DNA of 64,000 bases from Aneurinibacillus aneurinilyticus ATCC 12856. GTDB taxonomy: Bacteria; Bacillota; Bacilli; Aneurinibacillales; Aneurinibacillaceae. The stretch spans positions 14,673 through 78,672 of the forward strand of contig NZ_KE952665.1 of the NCBI RefSeq assembly GCF_000466385.1, in the 5' to 3' direction. The position numbers and the translations under genes were made by a program. This document shows positions 1-8,026 of the stretch, one piece after another (within the stretch, counting starts at the first letter, position 1; the number at the start of each line of letters is the position of its first letter). The notes under the pieces were generated by a model. The model was not told the DNA's origin and did no database searches. It worked only from the letters and a program-made list of their open reading frames with translations.

Positions 1-10
1 TACCTCTCGC

Positions 11-50
11 CACAAAAATGTGTCGATTTATCAAGTCAAATGTATATAGA
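11..50 (-). repeat. Dispersed intergenic repeat, copy R1
   Basis: Read on the minus strand, this 40-base stretch matches copy R3 (26437-26476) at about 36 of 40 positions and shares the core TTGATAAATCGACA. Copy R2 (4094-4126) is a shorter, more diverged relative. All three are intergenic. Function unknown. Confidence 0.6.
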
Positions 51-78
51 AAACCGGCATGTTAACATGTCGGTTTTT
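49..78 (+). terminator. Rho-independent terminator
   Basis: The stem AAAACCGGCATG pairs with CATGTCGGTTTT around a TTAA loop and is followed by a T-run. It would end a transcript entering from the left of the window. It directly abuts repeat R1. Confidence 0.7.
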
Positions 79-91
79 GTTGTATATCATC

Positions 92-126
92 GAAAAAATA
101 TTCTGATTATTTTTAGAAAAAATATT
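92..126. repeat. Direct repeat upstream of first ALDH gene
   Basis: GAAAAAATATT occurs twice, at 92-102 and 116-126, 24 bases apart (just over two helical turns). This could be a regulator site for the aldehyde dehydrogenase gene starting at 198. The region is AT-rich, so chance is possible. The GGTATAC palindrome found ahead of other genes of this cluster is absent here. Confidence 0.25.
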
Positions 127-197
127 TATTTTGCTAGCGTTTTCATATATAGTAATTGGTGGATTGAGATTCCAAAAATAAAAGGAGGCATTTGTTC

Positions 198-1688
198 ATG
201 CAGCTGGCTTCTCCATCGTTACATCCGAATGTTGAAAAATTCCTCAAGGAACCGAAAAAATTATTAATTAATGGCCAATGGGTGGAAGCTGCAAACGGTA
301 AAACGTTTGCCACGGTAAACCCGGCAACGAAGGAAGTACTGTGCCATGTCGCCGAGGGCGACGCAGAGGATATTGACAAAGCGGTAAAGGCAGCGAGAGC
401 GGCTCTCAACGGCCCTTGGAGCAAGGTAAGTCCGTCGCAACGCGGACAGCTTTTGTATCGTTTGGCCGATTTGATTGAACAAAATGCGGAGGAACTGGCT
501 CAATTAGAAACGCTTGACAATGGAAAACCGATTCGAGAGACGTCAAATGCGGATGTGCCGCTGACGGTGGACCATTTCCGTTACTATGCGGGCTGGGCAA
601 CGAAGATTTATGGGCAGACTATTCCAGTCTCCGTTCCTAATTATTTCAACTATACGAAACGGGAGCCAGTCGGTGTAGTCGGTCAAATCATTCCATGGAA
701 TTTTCCGCTCCTGATGGCGGCATGGAAGCTGGGAGCGGCTCTTGCCTGCGGCAATACAGTCGTGTTAAAGCCAGCGGAACAGACTCCCCTATCGGCGATT
801 CGCCTGGGTGAGCTTATTATGGAAGCCGGATTCCCGGAAGGGGTAGTGAACATTGTAACAGGATTCGGCGAGATGGCAGGCCAGCCGCTTGTCGAGCATT
901 ATGACGTAGACAAAATTGCGTTTACGGGCTCTACGGAAATCGGACGCCTGATTATGCAAAAAGCAGCGGGAACGTTGAAGAAGATTTCCTTGGAGTTGGG
1001 TGGTAAGTCGCCGAATATTATTCTACCAGATGCGGATATGTCACGGGCGATTCCGGGAGCGCTAAGCGGGATTTTCTTCAACCAGGGGCAAGTATGCTGC
1101 GCAGGCTCACGCCTGTATGTGCACAAAAAAGTATATGATAATGTGTTGAGCGATATGGTGTCCCATGCTCAGAAGATTAAAGTGGGCAACGGATTATTAT
1201 CGGATACAGAAATGGGACCGCTCGTATCTTCTGAACAGTTTAGCCGCGTTACGGATTACATTGACATTGGTAAAAAAGAAGGTGCACAAATCATTAGCGC
1301 TGTACGGGAAGAGGAGGCGCTGGAGCAGGGGTATTTCGTCACACCAACGGTATTCTCTGAAGTAACGGATGATATGACGATTGCCCAGGAAGAAATTTTC
1401 GGGCCGGTATTGGCGGCAATGCCGTTCGAAGATATAGATGATTTAGTCGAACGGGCCAACCGTACGACATATGGACTTGCTGCAGGCGTATGGACACAGG
1501 ATGTTTCCAAAGCCCATAGAATTGCAGATCGTATCAGGGCAGGTACGGTTTGGGTCAATTGTTATAATGTGTTTGATGCAGCTTCCCCGTTTGGCGGATA
1601 TAAGCAAAGTGGTATAGGACGCGAAATGGGCAGCTACGCACTTGAATTGTATACGGAAGTAAAGAGTGTATGGATAAATATTCGTTAG
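198..1688 (+). CDS. NAD(P)-dependent aldehyde dehydrogenase (class 1/2, DhaS/BetB-like)
   Basis: Oxidises an aldehyde to a carboxylate with NAD(P)+ in the cytosol. The 496-residue length is normal for the family. Visible motifs: PWNFP with the active-site Asn near residue 168, the FTGSTEIGR nucleotide-binding segment, LELGGKSP with the general-base Glu near 266, GQVCCAGSR with the catalytic Cys near 300, and EEIFGPV. The ATG at 198 lies 9 bases after GGAGG; a TTG at 192 is in frame but too close to the ribosome site. A strong terminator follows, so the gene is probably monocistronic. It lacks the palindrome of the neighbouring GntR regulon, so membership of that pathway is inferred only from proximity. 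Substrate cannot be set from sequence; betaine, phenylacetaldehyde and short aliphatic aldehydes are all possible for this group. Confidence 0.93.
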   Translation: MQLASPSLHPNVEKFLKEPKKLLINGQWVEAANGKTFATVNPATKEVLCHVAEGDAEDIDKAVKAARAALNGPWSKVSPSQRGQLLYRLADLIEQNAEELAQLETLDNGKPIRETSNADVPLTVDHFRYYAGWATKIYGQTIPVSVPNYFNYTKREPVGVVGQIIPWNFPLLMAAWKLGAALACGNTVVLKPAEQTPLSAIRLGELIMEAGFPEGVVNIVTGFGEMAGQPLVEHYDVDKIAFTGSTEIGRLIMQKAAGTLKKISLELGGKSPNIILPDADMSRAIPGALSGIFFNQGQVCCAGSRLYVHKKVYDNVLSDMVSHAQKIKVGNGLLSDTEMGPLVSSEQFSRVTDYIDIGKKEGAQIISAVREEEALEQGYFVTPTVFSEVTDDMTIAQEEIFGPVLAAMPFEDIDDLVERANRTTYGLAAGVWTQDVSKAHRIADRIRAGTVWVNCYNVFDAASPFGGYKQSGIGREMGSYALELYTEVKSVWINIR

Positions 1689-1721
1689 AGTAATCAGTAG
1701 CTTTGTCATAAGATAGGAGAT

Positions 1722-1763
1722 AAGGGAGCAGAAGCACCGCAAGGTATTCTGCTCCCTTTTTCC
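1722..1763 (+). terminator. Rho-independent terminator after first ALDH
   Basis: AAGGGAGCAGAA pairs with TTCTGCTCCCTT and is followed by a T-run. Confidence 0.85.
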
Positions 1764-1785
1764 ATGAAAGTATAGCAAGGATTAG

Positions 1786-1815
1786 TTGTTAGATTATTTT
1801 AAAAAGTACTATTAT
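1786..1815 (+). promoter_or_regulatory. Possible sigma-A promoter for permease gene
   Basis: TTGTTA (1786-1791) and TATTAT (1810-1815) are 18 bases apart, 32 bases ahead of the operator-like palindrome at 1848. A weak match, supported mainly by position. Confidence 0.3.
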
Positions 1816-1847
1816 TACAATAAATAATGTGTTAGACTTCAATAAAT

Positions 1848-1862
1848 GGTATACAATATACC
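1848..1862. promoter_or_regulatory. Predicted GntR operator O1
   Basis: GGTATACAATATACC is a perfect inverted repeat of GGTATA around CAA. It is the best copy of a motif seen seven times between 1.8 and 14.2 kb. Palindromes centred on GTATAC are typical targets of FCD-type GntR regulators, and one is encoded at 9737. It sits in the leader of the permease gene at 1992. Confidence 0.7.
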
Positions 1863-1884
1863 TTGATGAAGGGAGGTGTATTTC

Positions 1885-1902
1885 ATGAAACCTTGTATGT
1901 AG
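1885..1902 (+). CDS. Possible five-codon leader peptide (MKPCM)
   Basis: An ATG at 1885 sits 6 bases after a strong GGGAGGTG ribosome site and stops after five codons. It lies between operator O1 and the permease start. It may be a leader peptide, or a decayed gene start. Confidence 0.25.
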   Translation: MKPCM

Positions 1903-1991
1903 AGCGCATGTAAGCCGGTTAATATAACAGAATATTTAGTCTAAAGAGAGTATTAACAATAAAAGGGATAACTAGGCAAGGAGGGGTATGC

Positions 1992-3422
1992 ATGGACTGG
2001 GATATAGCGCATATCATTTATGCGTTAGGTGCTATCACCGTCGTGATGGCGATGCTTTTTCGCAAAGGAGTTATTATTCCTTCACTCGTTACTACCTTTC
2101 TGCTGGGTTGGGCGTATAAAGGAGGATTCGGCGAAGGAATTATAGCAGGATTGGCTGCGATTTACAACGCAAACATCATGGCGGCAAAAGAACTATTCAG
2201 CATTATTTTGCTTATTGCGTTCATGGTGGGAATGTTGAATGCACTCAAAGAGCTTGGTGCTGATCGAAAGATGATTGCGCCCATCCAGAGAATTATGGTA
2301 AATGGACATGCGGCTTACTGGATTTTATTCATAGCTACGGCATTGTTATCTACCGCATTCTGGCCCACACCAGCCGTTCCGTTGGTTGCAGCTGTATTAA
2401 TACCAGTTGCGCTGCGGGTCGGATTGCCACCAATGGGTATTGCTATCGCAATTACGCTGGCAGGACAAGGAATGGCACTGTCAGCCGATGCATTGATGCA
2501 GGTAGCACCAGCACTGTCTGCAAAGGCAGCCGGGATGCCTCAATTGTCGGAAGCAATATGGATAAAATCAATTATACTCACGTTAATTGTTGGTGGCGTA
2601 GCAAGTATTATCTCATATGTCCGTATCGCTAAAACGATTAAGAAGCCGAAAGGGCAAGGGCAGCTGGATGAATTGGACGAGAAGTATTTTGAAGAAGGCG
2701 AGGCAGAAGCCGCTGCTACGCTAGAGTTTATGCCCCAAAAAGAATCAGGGGTCACCGCAACTTTTTTCGCTATCTTTACTATCGTCATGTTTCTGCTTGA
2801 TATTGTCGCGATGAGTATGTTTGATATTAAAGGTGGAGATGCTGGGGCATTAATCGGAGGAACTGCAGCCATTATTATGCTTGTGGCAACAATTGTTAGG
2901 CACAGGGGAGAGGCATTCGAAGAAATCGGAGAGCGGCTGACTGAAGGGTTTGGCTTTGCCATTAAAATTATGGGATCTATCATTCCGATTGCTGCCTTCT
3001 TCTTTCTAGGTGGACAGGAGCATTCTACTGCTGTATTCGGTGAAGGGGCACCAGGGTTTCTGTTCGATATTGTAGAAGGGATGCAGGCTTATATCCCAAG
3101 CAATGAGTTTATCGCCGCCTTCGGCGTGCTGCTTGTAGGCATTGTGTGCGGGATTGACGGCTCCGGATTTGCCGGTCTGCCAATTACCGGAGCTCTTGCC
3201 GGCGCGTTATCACACGGGACAGGCATCGATACGTCGATGCTGGCAGCAGTGGGGCAGATGGGCTCCATTTGGTCTGGAGGCGGTACGTTTATCGCGTGGT
3301 CATCGCTCATTGCTGTTGCTGCGTTCGTCGGTGTTTCCCCGATTGAACTGGCACGAAAGAACTTTTTGCCCGTTATGATCGGACTTATCCTTGCTACCAT
3401 ACTTGCTGTTGTTATTTGGTGA
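1992..3422 (+). CDS. Multi-pass permease, ion-transporter superfamily-like
   Basis: A 476-residue, very hydrophobic protein with about eleven or twelve predicted membrane segments, and a charged cytoplasmic loop near residues 215-245 rich in Glu/Asp/Lys. Small-residue-rich segments such as the SAFWPTPAVPL and GIDGSGFAGLP stretches resemble the re-entrant loops of ion-transporter superfamily carriers (GntP, DcuC, citrate and Na+/H+ antiporter relatives). I infer uptake of an organic anion or amino compound. Operator O1 in its leader places it in the GntR regulon, so it is the likely importer of the pathway substrate. The ATG at 1992 follows GGAGGGG. It is convergent with yyaC and shares a terminator with it. 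Exact family not identified. Confidence 0.75.
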   Translation: MDWDIAHIIYALGAITVVMAMLFRKGVIIPSLVTTFLLGWAYKGGFGEGIIAGLAAIYNANIMAAKELFSIILLIAFMVGMLNALKELGADRKMIAPIQRIMVNGHAAYWILFIATALLSTAFWPTPAVPLVAAVLIPVALRVGLPPMGIAIAITLAGQGMALSADALMQVAPALSAKAAGMPQLSEAIWIKSIILTLIVGGVASIISYVRIAKTIKKPKGQGQLDELDEKYFEEGEAEAAATLEFMPQKESGVTATFFAIFTIVMFLLDIVAMSMFDIKGGDAGALIGGTAAIIMLVATIVRHRGEAFEEIGERLTEGFGFAIKIMGSIIPIAAFFFLGGQEHSTAVFGEGAPGFLFDIVEGMQAYIPSNEFIAAFGVLLVGIVCGIDGSGFAGLPITGALAGALSHGTGIDTSMLAAVGQMGSIWSGGGTFIAWSSLIAVAAFVGVSPIELARKNFLPVMIGLILATILAVVIW

Positions 3423-3434
3423 GTAAGCAGACGA

Positions 3435-3480
3435 AAAGCCGTTGGATAGTGGATTACACCACATGGTCAGCGGCTTTTTT
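3435..3480. terminator. Terminator shared by permease and yyaC
   Basis: AAAAGCCG pairs with CGGCTTTT and is followed by Ts. The right arm lies inside the 3' end of yyaC. Confidence 0.6.
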
Positions 3481-4020
3481 GACGTTCTTTTCGATGAGTG
3501 CCGATGCATTAAATAAGGCTGTAGCGATTGTTTTAGCCATATTGCGTACCGACTTTTCATTCGCATTTTGCAGCATCATATAGTTGTAAGGACCAGTTGT
3601 ATTTACAATGCCTTTGATATGAATATCGCCTATTTGAGGAAGTGACTTTTTCATGCTGTTGCCGGGAAAAAGGGGCCCTTCTACCAATTGAATGTAGCCG
3701 ATATGGTGTAGGTGGCCAAGGGAAGCGTCAATTGCCACAATAAACGGATCAGTATATTTTTCATAGATTTCCTGCATCGTATCCTGTAGATTCAAGGCGT
3801 GTACTGGCTCCTTAATTGTGCCGTAAATATGTGTATTTTTAAGCTCGCTGTCCTGAAGCAATGTGCCTATCATCGGTCCAAGCGCATCACCGCTCGCTTT
3901 AATGGTTCCGATGCAGACGAATACAAGAGGTCTTTCTCCGGCTGTCCTGAATAGAAGTGTCAGGCTGTTACATAAATGGACAGCGGCGTTTCTTTCTTTA
4001 TAATGCATTTGTATAATCAC
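3454..4020 (-). CDS. yyaC: Sporulation protein YyaC, spore-protease-like
   Basis: 188 residues, matching the YyaC family, which has the fold of the germination protease Gpr. The family signature is visible: a FVCIGT strand, then SGDALGPMIG, YGTIKEPVHALNL, and a VAIDASLG segment with the conserved Asp. In Bacillus the family is linked to sporulation; its substrate is not firmly known. The GTG start at 4020 is preceded by GGAGAG at good spacing. Monocistronic, divergent from the creatininase-family gene and convergent with the permease, so it interrupts the GntR regulon. Confidence 0.88.
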   Translation of the reverse strand: MIIQMHYKERNAAVHLCNSLTLLFRTAGERPLVFVCIGTIKASGDALGPMIGTLLQDSELKNTHIYGTIKEPVHALNLQDTMQEIYEKYTDPFIVAIDASLGHLHHIGYIQLVEGPLFPGNSMKKSLPQIGDIHIKGIVNTTGPYNYMMLQNANEKSVRNMAKTIATALFNASALIEKNVKKAADHVV

Positions 4021-4093
4021 ATCTATCTCTCCAAATATGTTTTTTTATAGTATACCACATCACATAAAGTTCACTTTGTGCTGCCAGTCATAA

Positions 4094-4126
4094 ACTATAT
4101 ACCTCTGATTTGATAAATTGACAAAT
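4094..4126 (+). repeat. Dispersed intergenic repeat, copy R2
   Basis: Matches copy R3 (26437-26476) at about 29 of 33 positions over the core ACTATATAC...GATTTGATAAAT. One of the differences turns TCGACA into TTGACA, which makes a consensus -35 box for the downstream gene. Confidence 0.6.
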
Positions 4127-4147
4127 AAATTCTACTTATTCTTTAAA
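4118..4147 (+). promoter_or_regulatory. Predicted sigma-A promoter of creatininase-family gene
   Basis: TTGACA (4118-4123) is followed after 18 bases by TTTAAA (4142-4147). The operator O2 starts five bases later, the usual place for a repressor site. Confidence 0.5.
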
Positions 4148-4151
4148 TTAT

Positions 4152-4166
4152 GGTATACAATATACA
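4152..4166. promoter_or_regulatory. Predicted GntR operator O2
   Basis: GGTATACAATATACA, one mismatch from the perfect palindrome O1, directly after the predicted -10 of the creatininase-family gene. Confidence 0.7.
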
Positions 4167-4207
4167 ATATAAAAAATAAAAAAACAATGAGATAGGGAGG
4201 CATATTT

Positions 4208-4963
4208 GTGAATATATATGATTTACAGCAAATGACCTGGCCAGAAATTAAGGAGGCATTGGAGCGGGCAAGACTAGCGATTGTACCGATTGGAGCGCAT
4301 GAGCAGCATGGACCGCATATGGTAGAAAGCTGCGATGCTGTTCTAGCGAAGAAAATGGCAGACAGACTGGCTGCACGGCTTCATCCGCTCACTGTCGTCG
4401 CTCCCGCAGTCACAATGGGCGTATCGCCACACCATATGAACTTTCCAGGCACCATTTCGCTGCAGCCGGAAACGATGGTAAGCCTGCTAAGGGATATTAC
4501 CTCCTCATTAAAGTATCATGGCATTGTGAACTTTCTCTGGTTAAATGCGCATGGAGGCAATCAATCTACATTATCGATTGCTTGTCAGAAGTTGAGCGTT
4601 GAGCTGGATGTAACGATTTATTATGCAAAAACGACGGCAAGTGCAAGCGAGGTTTATAAAGAGCGTATTTCTTCCTCACCGTTTGGTCATAGTTGCGAGC
4701 GGGAAGTATCTGAAGCGTATTATCTGGCACCAGAATTGCTGAGGAAAGAATGTTTGCAGCAGGGACAATTAAATGAAAATCCCCGTTGGCGTCATCTGCG
4801 TCCAGGTAATCCGCTTCAGGGATTTTATCGTTATGAGGAGATGACGGAGAATGGATGTATCGGAGATGCCACACAGGGCAGCTATGAGCTTGGCGAAAAA
4901 ATTGTCGAGACAGCGCTTGATCGGCTGGAAGAGGAGATCCGTTTTTTGCTGTACGCACAATAG
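4208..4963 (+). CDS. Creatininase-family metal-dependent amidohydrolase
   Basis: 251 residues, normal for the family (creatininase, MftE, ArfB), whose members hydrolyse cyclic or N-formyl amides or cleave peptide ends with two divalent metals. Visible metal-site motifs: PIGAHEQHG with Glu32 and His34, the conserved Asp43 of the ESCDA segment, NAHGGN with His115, and GHSCEREVSEA with His161 and Glu164, which corresponds to the HAG-E-ETS motif. The GTG start at 4208 follows AGGGAGG. The gene has its own promoter and operator O2 and is the only gene of its unit. In this regulon it probably opens an amide or removes a formyl group from an intermediate; the true substrate is unknown. Confidence 0.85.
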   Translation: MNIYDLQQMTWPEIKEALERARLAIVPIGAHEQHGPHMVESCDAVLAKKMADRLAARLHPLTVVAPAVTMGVSPHHMNFPGTISLQPETMVSLLRDITSSLKYHGIVNFLWLNAHGGNQSTLSIACQKLSVELDVTIYYAKTTASASEVYKERISSSPFGHSCEREVSEAYYLAPELLRKECLQQGQLNENPRWRHLRPGNPLQGFYRYEEMTENGCIGDATQGSYELGEKIVETALDRLEEEIRFLLYAQ

Positions 4964-5008
4964 TTTACGAAGAATTTATAGAAAAGTCTAATTTTTAAAT
5001 AAAATTCG

Positions 5009-5036
5009 TTGACATGTTGTTTATATGTGTTAATAT
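5009..5036 (+). promoter_or_regulatory. Predicted sigma-A promoter of the diiron-oxidase operon
   Basis: TTGACA (5009-5014), a 16-base spacer and TAATAT (5031-5036). Operator O3 starts 19 bases after the -10, so a bound repressor would sit at the transcription start. Confidence 0.6.
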
Positions 5037-5054
5037 AAAAGCAAGAAAAAATTT

Positions 5055-5069
5055 GGTATACAATATACT
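5055..5069. promoter_or_regulatory. Predicted GntR operator O3
   Basis: GGTATACAATATACT, just after the predicted promoter. Its centre is 94 bases from the centre of O4, which would allow looping. The leader between them (5073-5131) can pair AGAGC with GCTCT and GTCTGT with ACAGAT. Confidence 0.7.
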
Positions 5070-5148
5070 AAAAGAGCGAGTCTGTATGTTCTGTTAAACT
5101 AGAAGCGAGACAGATTAAAAGGACAAGCTCTACTTCTTTCGCCAATTT

Positions 5149-5163
5149 GGTATACAATATACA
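5149..5163. promoter_or_regulatory. Predicted GntR operator O4
   Basis: GGTATACAATATACA, ending at the ribosome binding site AAGGAGG of the gene at 5178. A protein bound here would block elongation or loop to O3. Confidence 0.7.
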
Positions 5164-5177
5164 AGGAGGAATGAATT

Positions 5178-5888
5178 ATGGCTGAATTAATGGACAAGGA
5201 AGTATTTCGTGAGAAGCTGGAGGCAGCGGTAAAAGGCAACAGCAGTGAGGTTGCTCCGTTTACAAACGCATGGGCTGAAGGACAATTAACGCGCGAGCAG
5301 TTCGCAAAATGGGTAGAACAGCATTATCACTATGTTGGACCGTTCGCAGATTACCTAGGGTATATGTACTCCAATTGTCCGTATGAGGATGCGAAGGATT
5401 TCCTCCTGCAAAACATGTGGGAAGAAGAGCTGGGGGGAGATCGTCATACCGATTTGCTCATCCGCTTTGGTGAAGTATGCGGCACGACGCGCGAGCAGGT
5501 TGAAAATCCGAATAACATGTTGGCGACGACACTGGGATTGCAGAGCTGGTGCTATGCGATGGCTATGCGTGAAAACTTCATTGTCGCAACCGCAGCGCTT
5601 ATCGTTGGCCTCGAATCGCAGGTTCCGGGCATTTATCGTAAGCAGACGCCGACCTTACGTGAGAAGTATGGATTTACTGACCATGAAATCGAATTCTTCG
5701 ACCTGCATATTGTTTCTGATGAAATCCACGGAGAGCGTGGCTATCAAATCGTCCTGAAATATGCGGATACCCCGGAGTTGCAGGATCGTTGCCTGAAGGC
5801 GGTACAAAAAGCAACAGAAATGCGCCGGATGTACATCGACGGTATTTATCGCGCTTTTGTAGATGAAAAACCGTACGCTACATTATAA
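5178..5888 (+). CDS. Heme-oxygenase-like diiron oxidase/oxygenase (PqqC/CADD-like)
   Basis: 236 residues, all-helical, of the TenA/PqqC superfamily. Automated tools may call it thiaminase or PqqC, but it carries the six-ligand set of heme-oxygenase-like diiron oxidases: Glu83-x6-His90 (EEELGGDRH), Glu146 (GLESQVP) and His177-x3-Asp181-x2-His184 (HIVSDEIHG). The spacing of the last triad equals that which I recall for Chlamydia CADD. Known members (UndA, BesC, SznF, CADD) use O2 to cleave C-C bonds, oxidise amines or remodel amino acids. First gene of an operon running to about 11243 with promoter, O3 and O4 upstream. The ATG at 5178 is 8 bases after AAGGAGG. A ferredoxin of the same regulon (14250) could supply electrons. 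Substrate unknown; the fold and metal site are a confident inference, the reaction is not. Confidence 0.82.
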   Translation: MAELMDKEVFREKLEAAVKGNSSEVAPFTNAWAEGQLTREQFAKWVEQHYHYVGPFADYLGYMYSNCPYEDAKDFLLQNMWEEELGGDRHTDLLIRFGEVCGTTREQVENPNNMLATTLGLQSWCYAMAMRENFIVATAALIVGLESQVPGIYRKQTPTLREKYGFTDHEIEFFDLHIVSDEIHGERGYQIVLKYADTPELQDRCLKAVQKATEMRRMYIDGIYRAFVDEKPYATL

Positions 5889-5987
5889 CAGAAAATTAAA
5901 AATATGAAGAGCGGCTCTCTCGTACAGGGAGGGCTGTTTGTACTCTATCGCTACTATATAACATTGCCAGGCTAAGGAGGAAATGTA

Positions 5988-7445
5988 GTGACGATAACTG
6001 CAGGCATAAAAATCTATCATAACTTAATCGATGGTCAATGGGTGGAGCCTTCTACGGGTCAATATTTTGAAAGCATAAACCCTGCCAATATTGATGATTG
6101 CGTAGGGAGATTTCCGGCTTCTGATGCAGCGGATGCACAGCGGGCTATTGCTGCCGCGCGTCAGGCGCAAAAAGATTGGGCGAAGTACCCTCCATCGAAG
6201 AAAGCGATCATCCTCTACAGGGCTGCCGATTTATTGGAAGAAAGAGCCGAGCAATACGGACGGGAATTGACCCGAGAAGAAGGAAAGGTGCTGGCGCAAG
6301 CGGTAATGGAAGTGCAACGCTCAGCGCAAACGCTACGCTATTACGCTTCTGAAGGATTGAATGTAGCTGGCCAGACATTACCTACTGATGACGGAAGCTT
6401 GCTCTATACGAGACAAGAACCTCTTGGTGTTGTCTCTGTAATTACACCATGGAATTTTCCTATTTCGATTCCTGCACGTAAAATTGCCCCTGCTCTGGTG
6501 ACAGGTAATACAGTTATTTTTAAACCAGCCTCTGATACACCGCTTGCCGGACTGCGTCTTGCAGAATGTTTGCATGAAGCGGGATTGCCTGCTGGTGTGC
6601 TGAACTTCATTACAGGTTCCGCAGGGAAAATTGGAGACATTCTTGTTTCGCATAAGGAGATTAATGCAGTTACGTTTACAGGTTCTACACATGCAGGGGC
6701 ACAAATCCATAAAAATGCTTCATTCAGGACGCGCCTTCAGCTTGAATTAGGTGGAAAAAATCCTCTTATTGTAATGGATGATGCTAATGTAGAGCAAGCG
6801 GTACAGATGACGATTGCCGGAGGCTTCAGCTTAACAGGGCAAGCATGCACAGGAACGAGTCGTGTATTTGTGATGGCAGCGATATATGACACATATGTCA
6901 AGCAGCTTGTAGAGGCGACAGAGAAGCTTACTATCGGTAACGGTCTGGATGAAGGAAACAAGCTGGGACCGCTCGCTAATGAAAATCAATTGCATAACGT
7001 GCTTGCATATGTGGAAAGTGGCAAGGCAGAAGGAGCCACGCTTCTTATTGGCGGTGAACAATTAACGGCAGGAAATTTGGGCAAAGGCTATTACGTATCG
7101 CCGGCTATATTCGTCGATGTGCACCCGGAGATGAAGATTATGCGTGAAGAAATTTTTGGTCCGGTTATCGGTGTACAGAAGGTTTCTTCATTTGATGAAG
7201 CACTGGCATTGGCTAATGATACGGAGTATGGATTAGCGGCAGCGATTTGTACATCTGATGAGAGTACAGCAACCCGATTTACTGAACAAATCGAGGCTGG
7301 TATGGTAAAAGTCAATAAACCGACAACGGGTGTTGCATATAATGCGCCATTCGGCGGCATGAAAAATTCCAGTACGGCCACTTACCGCGAGAGCGGACGT
7401 GATGCGCTAGGCTTTTATGTCCAGACCAAGACAATATATCGATAA
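5988..7445 (+). CDS. Aldehyde dehydrogenase, 2,5-dioxovalerate/semialdehyde type
   Basis: 485 residues. Motifs: PWNFP with Asn156, FTGST, LELGGKNP with Glu253, and GFSLTGQACTGTSRV with catalytic Cys287. The last segment is characteristic of alpha-ketoglutaric semialdehyde (2,5-dioxopentanoate) dehydrogenases such as YcbD/GucD, so a semialdehyde substrate is likely but not proven. GTG start at 5988, 7 bases after AAGGAGG. It lies 99 bases after the diiron-oxidase gene with no strong terminator between (an imperfect GC hairpin at about 5911-5940 may attenuate), so the two are probably co-transcribed. It is a different subfamily from the aldehyde dehydrogenase at 198, which suggests two different aldehydes. 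Confidence 0.9.
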   Translation: MTITAGIKIYHNLIDGQWVEPSTGQYFESINPANIDDCVGRFPASDAADAQRAIAAARQAQKDWAKYPPSKKAIILYRAADLLEERAEQYGRELTREEGKVLAQAVMEVQRSAQTLRYYASEGLNVAGQTLPTDDGSLLYTRQEPLGVVSVITPWNFPISIPARKIAPALVTGNTVIFKPASDTPLAGLRLAECLHEAGLPAGVLNFITGSAGKIGDILVSHKEINAVTFTGSTHAGAQIHKNASFRTRLQLELGGKNPLIVMDDANVEQAVQMTIAGGFSLTGQACTGTSRVFVMAAIYDTYVKQLVEATEKLTIGNGLDEGNKLGPLANENQLHNVLAYVESGKAEGATLLIGGEQLTAGNLGKGYYVSPAIFVDVHPEMKIMREEIFGPVIGVQKVSSFDEALALANDTEYGLAAAICTSDESTATRFTEQIEAGMVKVNKPTTGVAYNAPFGGMKNSSTATYRESGRDALGFYVQTKTIYR

Positions 7446-7511
7446 AATGGAAAGGGATATTGCTGCTCGTTAAGGGGGCGAATAAAGTGAAAAAAGAAGG
7501 GAGAATGCGAG

Positions 7512-7985
7512 ATGCGGCAAGTGCTACAGTTAGAGCTAGAAGAAGCGAAGGTCATGATTGAAGCGGCACGGAAAAAGGCGGAGGAAATTGGCGTGCTGGA
7601 GACGATTTGCATTGTGGATGGCGGCGGTTATGCGATTGCGCTAGAGAGAATGAACGGCTCCCGTATTACCGGGGTAGAAATATCGCTGGCCAAAGCGTTC
7701 ACAGCATCCGGACATAAGCGTTCCACACACTTATTTAATAAAGAAGGAGGACCGGCAGCCGTCGGAGGTGAAGCTTTCGGTATTCAACAGATGATTCCGG
7801 GCAAGTTCGCTATTTTTGTCGGAGGCTTTCCTATAGTAGTGAACGGAGAGGTCATAGGCGGAGTTGGCGTCAGCGGAGGAAATGGTGAGCAGGATACAGC
7901 GGTTGGTGTCGCCGCACTCGAAGCACTACAGAATTATCTGGGTAATGAATTCGAAGTTCTGGTACAGGCTGATATCAAAAAATAA
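7512..7985 (+). CDS. GlcG/HbpS family protein (PF03928-type)
   Basis: 157 residues covering the whole GlcG/HbpS/PduO-C domain: an N-terminal helix, the CIVDGGG strand-turn, a KAFTASGHKRST helix, a PGKFAIFVGGFPI strand and the closing GGVGVSGG motif. The family includes heme-binding HbpS of Streptomyces and small proteins found in glycolate and diol operons; the role of most is unknown. The ATG at 7512 follows GGGAG. It sits between the semialdehyde dehydrogenase and the MFS transporter in the operon. It might bind or carry an intermediate, or bind heme; neither can be told from sequence. Confidence 0.85.
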   Translation: MRQVLQLELEEAKVMIEAARKKAEEIGVLETICIVDGGGYAIALERMNGSRITGVEISLAKAFTASGHKRSTHLFNKEGGPAAVGGEAFGIQQMIPGKFAIFVGGFPIVVNGEVIGGVGVSGGNGEQDTAVGVAALEALQNYLGNEFEVLVQADIKK

Positions 7986-8026
7986 CGGAAGAAGAAAATC
8001 TTCTCCGGTACAAAGAGGCGGTACGG

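Noticed and set aside
5178-5888. Thiaminase II (TenA) or PqqC assignment
   Set aside because: The fold is shared, but the six diiron ligands point to the oxidase group, and no thiamine or PQQ genes lie nearby.
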